Under the pieces are notes generated by a model. It was not told the DNA's origin, made no database searches, and saw only the letters and a list, made by a program, of their open reading frames with translations. Shown piece after piece: positions 7,018 through 11,659 of a stretch of 11,659 bases of DNA. The position numbers were made by a program, and so were the translations under genes. The stretch spans positions 1 to 11,659 of the forward strand of contig CAMYNO010000387.1 of NCBI GenBank assembly GCA_947259815.1, read 5' to 3'. How positions within the stretch are numbered: the first letter of the stretch is position 1; each line of letters starts with the position of its first letter. The DNA comes from an uncultured Parvularculaceae bacterium. GTDB taxonomy: Bacteria > Pseudomonadota > Alphaproteobacteria > Caulobacterales > Parvularculaceae.

Positions 7018-8349
7018 ATGACCGCTCCCGTCGTTCGTTTTGCGCCGTCGCCCACCGGCAAGCTTCATGTGGGCAATGTCCGCGCCGCTTTGTGGAACTG
7101 GCTGCTCGCGCGCCGGGACGGGGGCAAGTTCATCCTGCGCATCGACGACACCGATCAGGAACGTTCCACCAGGGACTATGAAGAGGCGATCAAGGCGGAC
7201 CTTACCTGGCTCGGCCTTGCCTGGAACGAAACGGTCAACCAGTCCGATCGCTTTGCCCGCTATGACGCGGCGAAAGAAAAGCTGATCGAGGCGGGCCTGC
7301 TTTATCCCTGTTATGAGAGCGCCGAAGAGCTGGACCGCAAGCGCAAGCTGCAGCGCGCAAGGGGGCTGCCGCCGGTTTACGACCGCGCCGCGCTCACCCT
7401 TTCCGAAGATGAAAAGGCGGCGCTGGAGGCGGAAGGGCGCAAGCCGCACTGGCGTTTCAAACTCTCCCAGCAGCCGGCGGTCTGGACCGATCTGATCCGC
7501 GGCGAAACAACCGTCGATACCGCCAGCGTTTCCGACCCCGTTCTTATTCGTGAAGACGGCATGTATCTTTATACGCTGCCGAGCTGCGTGGACGATATCG
7601 ATCTCGGCGTCACCCATGTCATGCGCGGCGAAGACCATGTCACCAATACCGGCGTGCAGATCGAGATCTTTCGCGCATTGGGCGGGGAGCCGCCGCAATT
7701 CGCTCATCACTCCTTGCTTGTGGGCAAGGACGGTGAAGGGCTGTCGAAGCGTCTGGGTTCACTGTCGATTGAGGCGATGCGCGAGGCGGGGCTTGAGCCG
7801 GCGGCGATTACGAGCCTTCTTGCAAAGCTCGGCACCGCCGATCCGGTCATTCCGGTCGCCGATCTTGATACGCTCGCGTCGGGCTTTGATTTCGATCGCG
7901 TCGGCCGGGCGCCGGCCCGTTTCGACATGGCCGAACTGGAAGCGCTGAACGGCAAGCTGCTGCATGAGACGGAATTCTCCGTGGTCGCCGACAGGCTGGC
8001 CGCAGACAATGTCGATGAAGCATTATGGCTTGCCGTGCGCGGTAATATCGAACGGGTGAGCGACGTTAAAGACTGGGCGCAAATCGTTCGCGGCGAAATC
8101 GATCCGGTGATCGAGGATGTGTCTTTCACCGATCAGGCGGCGGCTCTTGTGGGCGATGCGCTCGATCAGGAAAGCTGGGGCGCGCTGACATCGGCGCTGA
8201 AGGAAAAAACCGGCGCGAAGGGCAAGAAACTGTTCATGCCGTTGCGTCTGGCGCTGACGGGCAAGCCCCATGGGCCGGAGATGGCGGCGATCTTTCCCCT
8301 GATCGGCGCGGAAAAAGCGCGGGCCCGGCTGAAGGGCGAACGCGCTTAA
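7018..8349 (+). CDS. gltX: Glutamate--tRNA ligase (GluRS), short alphaproteobacterial form
   Basis: A class I aminoacyl-tRNA synthetase of 443 residues that charges tRNA-Glu, and in organisms lacking GlnRS also tRNA-Gln for later amidation by GatCAB. The catalytic domain shows RFAPSPTGKLHVGN at 7-20 (HIGH motif as HVGN), LRIDDTDQERS, THVMRGEDHVTNT and DGEGLSKRLGS (KMSKR motif as GLSKR, 241-245). Residues from about 300 onward form the helical anticodon-binding part, ending with FMPLRLALTGKPHGPEM, so this is a full GluRS and not the short GluQ enzyme. ATG 7018 places the first strand directly at VVRFAPSPTG; the in-frame TTG at 6961 overlaps the previous stop and would add 19 unconserved residues. 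The insertion after YPCYES has only one Cys (Cys98), so the cysteine zinc site of the E. coli enzyme is absent. Many alphaproteobacteria have two GluRSs, so this may not be the only copy. Confidence 0.95.
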   Translation: MTAPVVRFAPSPTGKLHVGNVRAALWNWLLARRDGGKFILRIDDTDQERSTRDYEEAIKADLTWLGLAWNETVNQSDRFARYDAAKEKLIEAGLLYPCYESAEELDRKRKLQRARGLPPVYDRAALTLSEDEKAALEAEGRKPHWRFKLSQQPAVWTDLIRGETTVDTASVSDPVLIREDGMYLYTLPSCVDDIDLGVTHVMRGEDHVTNTGVQIEIFRALGGEPPQFAHHSLLVGKDGEGLSKRLGSLSIEAMREAGLEPAAITSLLAKLGTADPVIPVADLDTLASGFDFDRVGRAPARFDMAELEALNGKLLHETEFSVVADRLAADNVDEALWLAVRGNIERVSDVKDWAQIVRGEIDPVIEDVSFTDQAAALVGDALDQESWGALTSALKEKTGAKGKKLFMPLRLALTGKPHGPEMAAIFPLIGAEKARARLKGERA

Positions 8350-9596
8350 GAGACGGGCGCGCAGATCGACTTGAAATCGGCGCCGGTCGGTTCCTGAAAA
8401 ACCCGCAGGTCGAAAGCCGGCGCCGCGGCGAGGATATGATCGAAGATATCGGACTGAATACCTTCGTAAGCGATCCAGTCCGTGATGTTGGTGAAGGCGT
8501 AAATCTCGATCGGCAATCCGTGCTCTGTCGGTTTGAGCTGACGCACCAGCAATGTCAGGTTTTTTGAAATCTTCGGATGATGGCGAAGATACGCCTCCAC
8601 ATAGGCGCGGAAGGAACCGATATTGGTCATCCGCCGACCATTGATCGTGACGGAACTGTCGACTTTCGCCTGCGCGTTATAGTCGGCGATCTCATGCTGT
8701 CTTTTGTCGATATAGTCGGCGATGTGTTCGATTTTCCTGAACCGCGCCAGCATTTCCTCGTCGCAAAAGCGGATGGAGCCCGTGTCGATATAGATCGCCC
8801 GCTTGATGCGCCGCCCGCCGGTTTCGGTCATGCCGCGCCAGTTCTTGAAACTTTCATTGATCAGCGCCTGTGTCGGCACGGTGGTGATCGTCTTGTCGAA
8901 ATTGCGGATCTTCACGGTGGTGAGTGCGATTTCGAGAATGTCGCCATCGACCCCATGGCTCGGCATCTCGATCCAGTCGCCAACCGCCACCATGCGGTTG
9001 GCGGTCAGTTGAATGCCGGCGACCAGCCCCAATATCAGTTCCTTGAAGACGAACATCAAAACCGCGGCGATCGCGCCAAGGCCGGCGATGAACGTCATCG
9101 GTGATTTGTCGAGAAGCACCGACAGGAGCGTAATGAGCGCGAGGAAGTAAACGATCAGCTTTGCGACCTGAACGAAACTCGTAATCGGTATCTGCCGCGA
9201 AACCGGGAACGTGCTGTAGATTTCGAGCCCGGCGTTAAAAAGCGAGTCGATGAAAAGAACGCCGATAGCGATCATACAGATCACGCTCAGCGTAACGATG
9301 AAACCGGCGAGCGACGGGTAGGCGGCAAGCGCCAGCGGCGCCATCTCGTAGATCACCAGCGCCGGGGCAAGCTGCGACAGGCGCTCGAACACGCGGCGCT
9401 TGATGAAAATATCGTCGCGTTTGGATGCGGTGCGCGCGAAGACGCCGTTGATCTGCGCAACAATGATCAGGCGCGTGATGACGTTTGCGATCACTGCGGC
9501 AATGGCGACGCCGAGCAGCGCTGTCAGCGCCGTCAGCGGCGTTGCATAGGGGGCAAGGGCGGCAAACTGCTGGTAAAAGGACTGAACGGCGTTCAT
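8346..9596 (-). CDS. ybdG: YbdG-type (miniconductance) mechanosensitive ion channel
   Basis: An inner-membrane channel of the MscS superfamily that opens under membrane tension during osmotic downshock. The 416-residue length matches E. coli YbdG (415), and long stretches match from memory: GLGAIAAVLMFVFKELILGL at 172-191 (the pore-lining helix), LVAGIQLTANRM, GDWIEMPSHGVDG, LTTVKIRNFDKTITTVPT at 225-242, SFKNWRGM, GGRRIKRAI, RRMTNIGSFRAY and LPIEIYAFTN near 361-370. Hydrophobic segments lie near residues 22-48, 75-92, 96-118, 143-162 and 167-195, followed by a cytosolic beta domain and a C-terminal domain ending QSDIFDHILA and PTGADFKS. The start ATG (complement of 9594-9596) lacks a strong Shine-Dalgarno. 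The gene converges on gltX, and the stop codons overlap at 8346-8349. Family membership is firm; tension gating of this protein is inferred from the family. Confidence 0.94.
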   Translation of the reverse strand: MNAVQSFYQQFAALAPYATPLTALTALLGVAIAAVIANVITRLIIVAQINGVFARTASKRDDIFIKRRVFERLSQLAPALVIYEMAPLALAAYPSLAGFIVTLSVICMIAIGVLFIDSLFNAGLEIYSTFPVSRQIPITSFVQVAKLIVYFLALITLLSVLLDKSPMTFIAGLGAIAAVLMFVFKELILGLVAGIQLTANRMVAVGDWIEMPSHGVDGDILEIALTTVKIRNFDKTITTVPTQALINESFKNWRGMTETGGRRIKRAIYIDTGSIRFCDEEMLARFRKIEHIADYIDKRQHEIADYNAQAKVDSSVTINGRRMTNIGSFRAYVEAYLRHHPKISKNLTLLVRQLKPTEHGLPIEIYAFTNITDWIAYEGIQSDIFDHILAAAPAFDLRVFQEPTGADFKSICAPVS

Positions 9597-9900
9597 GGAG
9601 ATATCGGAGCCTGAAAAAGCCGTCTCATCCCGCGTTTCACCGCCATTGGCAATGCGTCACAGGCGGGTGCCGAAAATGCGCATTCCCCGGTGAGCGCGCA
9701 CGGGAATCGCGTCCGCCGACACCCCAATAACCGTAAAATTTTCCATAAATCCCGCATTCGGTCGATAGTTATGAACGTCTGCGCAAGCTGATGTATAAGC
9801 GATGAATGATGATGCATGCAGGACAAGAACCGCAACGCCAATGGCGCCCCGAAATCGGCAAAAAAGCCGATAGCAAAAGGCCTCGCACGGGGAGGGCGCA
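9597..9900. other. Divergent intergenic region between ybdG and the aminotransferase gene
   Basis: This 304-base gap should hold the promoters for both flanking genes. Directly visible are an 8-base palindrome TGCATGCA at 9813-9820, a TATAAG at 9794-9799 that could be a weak plus-strand -10 element, and a 6-base-pair hairpin (arms 9854-9859 and 9866-9871, six-A loop) about 30 bases before the aminotransferase start. A 10-codon ORF (ATG 9841 to TAG 9873) runs through that hairpin. A 29-codon minus-strand ORF (9746 to 9657) precedes ybdG. I see no convincing -35 box, operator or terminator, so promoter positions are not assigned. Confidence 0.5.
9891..9895 (+). promoter_or_regulatory. Shine-Dalgarno sequence that fixes a GTG start
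   Basis: GGAGG, inside a longer GGGGAGGG run, ends five bases before GTG 9901. It supports that GTG over the internal ATG at 9958, and the N-terminal residues so gained (LNPVFSNRPQSIFPTMSRLA) fit this aminotransferase family. Confidence 0.8.
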
Positions 9901-11067
9901 GTGACGCGATCGCTCAACCCGGTATTCTCCAACCGGCCGCAATCGATATTCCCGACCATGTCGCGTCTGGCGCGCGAGCATGATGCGATCAATCTGGGGC
10001 AGGGATTTCCCGACGAGGACGGGCCGCTGGAAATCCGCGAACTGGCCGCGCGGCTGACGGTGGAAGGGCCGAACCAGTATGCGCCGGTGGAGGGCGTCCC
10101 GGCCTTGCGTGCGGCGGTCGCCGCGGACAACAAGCGGTTCTACGGTCTCGATATTGATCCCGATACGGAAACATTGGTGACGTCGGGCGCAACCGAAGCG
10201 CTGGCGGCGGCGTTTCTCGGCTTTCTCGAACCCGGTGACGAGGCAATCGTGCTGGCGCCGTTTTACGAATGCTATGCGCCGCAGATCGAGGCGGCGGGCG
10301 CGCGCGTCATTCCGGTCAATCTCGCCCCGCCGCAATGGCGCCTCAGCGCCGAGGCGCTTGAGGGCGCGATCACAGACAAGACCAAGCTGATCGCCATCAA
10401 CACGCCCCATAACCCCCTCGGCAAGGTCATGGGCCGCGATGAGCTGGAAATTGTCGCGGATGCCGCGCGTCGCCATGATCTCATTGTCGTCTGCGACGAG
10501 GTCTATGAGCATCTTGTCTTCGACGGGCGCCGCCACGAAACCCTGCTCTCGCTTCCCGGCATGTTCGAGCGCGCGGTGCGCATCGGGTCCGCGGGCAAGA
10601 CGTTTTCGTTTACCGGCTTTCGCATTGGCTATGCGAGCGGGCCAGCGCCCCTGATAACCGGGCTGATGAAAGCGCATCAACATCTCGCCTATACCAGCCC
10701 CGCGCCTCTACAGGCGGCGGTCGCCCATGGTCTCGCTTTTGGCGATGACTATTACGATGCGTTTTGCGCCGGGATGGAGAAAAAGCGCGATCAGCTAAGT
10801 CATGCTCTTGGCGGCGCCGGGTTTGAGGTCTTGCCCTGTGAAGGAACCTATTTTGTGACGGTCGATATCCGCTCCGTCGGGCGCGATGACGATCTGGAAT
10901 TCTGTCGCGAGATTACGAAAAAGGCGAAGGTCGCCGCCGTGCCGATTTCCGCCTTTTATCATCCCTCGCAGGATGACAGGCCGCGCCAATATGCGCGATT
11001 TTGTTTTTGCAAAAGAGAAGAGGTGCTTGCCGAGGCGGCGCGCCGGCTGAAGGAGTATTTTCAATGA
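9901..11067 (+). CDS. Class I/II aminotransferase, kynurenine/methionine aminotransferase type (YbdL-like)
   Basis: A cytosolic PLP enzyme of 388 residues, fold type I. Family marks are SIFPTMSRLA and INLGQGFPDEDGP near the N terminus, NQYAPVEGVPALR at 58-70, TSGATEAL at 94-101 (phosphate site), INTPHNPLG at 166-174 (Asn171), CDEVYEHLVFDG at 198-209 (Asp199 and Tyr202 contact PLP) and GSAGKTFSFTGFRIGY at 229-244, where Lys233 should be the Schiff-base lysine. Arg366 in QYARFCFCK is at the usual carboxylate-binding position. The pattern agrees well with E. coli YbdL, a methionine-preferring transaminase related to kynurenine aminotransferases, but paralogues in this group also act as N-succinyl-diaminopimelate or other aminotransferases, so the substrate is open. 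It begins at GTG 9901 behind a strong ribosome binding site, and its stop overlaps the start of the lipoprotein gene (ATGA). Confidence 0.92.
   Translation: MTRSLNPVFSNRPQSIFPTMSRLAREHDAINLGQGFPDEDGPLEIRELAARLTVEGPNQYAPVEGVPALRAAVAADNKRFYGLDIDPDTETLVTSGATEALAAAFLGFLEPGDEAIVLAPFYECYAPQIEAAGARVIPVNLAPPQWRLSAEALEGAITDKTKLIAINTPHNPLGKVMGRDELEIVADAARRHDLIVVCDEVYEHLVFDGRRHETLLSLPGMFERAVRIGSAGKTFSFTGFRIGYASGPAPLITGLMKAHQHLAYTSPAPLQAAVAHGLAFGDDYYDAFCAGMEKKRDQLSHALGGAGFEVLPCEGTYFVTVDIRSVGRDDDLEFCREITKKAKVAAVPISAFYHPSQDDRPRQYARFCFCKREEVLAEAARRLKEYFQ
11050..11055 (+). promoter_or_regulatory. Shine-Dalgarno sequence for the lipoprotein gene, inside the preceding gene
   Basis: AAGGAG ends eight bases before ATG 11064, within the last codons of the aminotransferase. 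Together with the ATGA overlap it supports translation of the downstream lipoprotein from this ATG and coupling of the two genes. Confidence 0.75.
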
Positions 11068-11659
11068 GTGTTGTGAGATTAGTCAGCATGGCGATCATGT
11101 GCGGACTTATGCTCGGCGGATGCGTTGTGCGCACAGCCGGCAGTGTGGCGAAGGCCGGCGTTGGCGCTGGCGTCGGAGTCGCCAAGGTCGGCGTGAAAAC
11201 GACCGGCGCTGTTGCAGGCGCCGTAACGCCTGATGGGGACGGTCATCACGGCGAACATCACGATGATGATCCTCGCCCCTTTGACGAAACCCGTAACGCC
11301 GACGCCGATCTGGATGCGGCTTTTGATGTGGCGCGGGTGAGCGGTAAAAACGTGTTGCTCGTGCTTGGCGGCAACTGGTGTCACGACAGCCGCGGTCTCG
11401 CGGCGAAATTCCAGCGCGATGAACTCGCCTCGGTCATCGCGGACGGGTATGAACTTGTCTGGGTCGATGTCGGCTATCGCGACCGCAATCTTCACATTCC
11501 CGCGCGTTTCGGTGTCGCTGCACTATACGGAACGCCGACCGTTCTCATCCTTTCGCCGCAGGGCGCGTTGATGAACCGGACCAGCGTTCACGACTGGAAG
11601 ACGGCGGATTCAAAACCTTATGATGAAACGCTGGATTATTTTCAGCATTTCGCCGTCAG
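11064..11659 (+). CDS. Lipoprotein with thioredoxin-like fold, 3' end cut by window edge
   Basis: The frame is open to the right edge, giving 198 residues of an incomplete protein. It starts with a signal peptide (MSVVRL, a hydrophobic core, then the lipobox LGGC with Cys20 as the likely lipidated residue), so it should be exported and membrane-anchored. A Gly/Ala/Val-rich stretch with two AKxGV-type units follows (about 26-54), then a His/Asp-rich linker at 57-70 containing HHGEHHDDD that could bind metal. From about residue 80 the sequence is thioredoxin-like: NVLLVLGGNWCHDS at 96-109 places Cys106 in a WCxxS motif, and YGTPTVLIL at 155-163 has the expected cis-Pro. With one active-site Cys, ordinary dithiol disulfide exchange is unlikely; a monothiol or binding role fits better. 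It overlaps the aminotransferase stop by four bases. The precise function is not recognised. Confidence 0.85.
   Translation, partial: MSVVRLVSMAIMCGLMLGGCVVRTAGSVAKAGVGAGVGVAKVGVKTTGAVAGAVTPDGDGHHGEHHDDDPRPFDETRNADADLDAAFDVARVSGKNVLLVLGGNWCHDSRGLAAKFQRDELASVIADGYELVWVDVGYRDRNLHIPARFGVAALYGTPTVLILSPQGALMNRTSVHDWKTADSKPYDETLDYFQHFAV

Noticed and set aside
6895..7710. Minus-strand open frame of 271 codons across the TIR-gltX junction
   Set aside because: It covers the 3' end of one gene and the HIGH-motif region of gltX, both well supported on the plus strand.
9769..10683. Minus-strand open frame of 304 codons opposite the kynurenine-type aminotransferase
   Set aside because: It is a shadow of a well-supported PLP enzyme. 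It runs into the intergenic region only by chance and has no domain.

Overview
The window looks like chromosomal DNA from an alphaproteobacterium. The evidence is high GC, alphaproteobacterial-type versions of glutamyl-tRNA synthetase and of the sugar oxidoreductase/aminotransferase pair, and a short class II DAHP synthase. A marine group near Parvularculales, Hyphomonadales or Caulobacterales is my guess from general resemblance, not from any search. No tRNA, rRNA, CRISPR array, transposase or integrase was seen, so most of the window is ordinary core genome.

Layout, left to right. (1) Positions 1-1281 hold a class II DAHP synthase (first step of the shikimate pathway) cut by the left edge. 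(2) A 170-base gap follows. It contains a strong Shine-Dalgarno sequence and a possible 40-codon ORF whose stop overlaps the next start. (3) Positions 1452-8349 hold five genes on the plus strand with gaps of -4, 29, 49 and 53 bases, probably one transcription unit. They are a Gfo/Idh/MocA oxidoreductase, a DegT-type PLP aminotransferase, glutamine-dependent NAD+ synthetase (nadE), a TIR/TolB-like/TPR protein and a glutamyl-tRNA synthetase (gltX). The first two resemble the GnnA/GnnB pair that makes UDP-2,3-diamino sugar for lipid A. (4) ybdG, a YbdG-type mechanosensitive channel, lies on the minus strand and converges on gltX with overlapping stop codons. (5) After a 304-base divergent intergenic region comes a plus-strand pair: a kynurenine/methionine-type aminotransferase, then a translationally coupled lipoprotein with a thioredoxin fold, cut by the right edge.

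The part most worth attention is the TIR-domain protein between nadE and gltX. Its TIR domain keeps a WxxxE motif matching the catalytic region of NAD+-cleaving TIR domains, and the gene just upstream makes NAD+. A possible NAD+ maker/consumer pair in a housekeeping operon is an inference from sequence and position only. Other points of interest are the possible leader peptide before the oxidoreductase, the GluRS without a cysteine zinc site, and the lipoprotein with a WCxxS active site and a His/Asp-rich linker.
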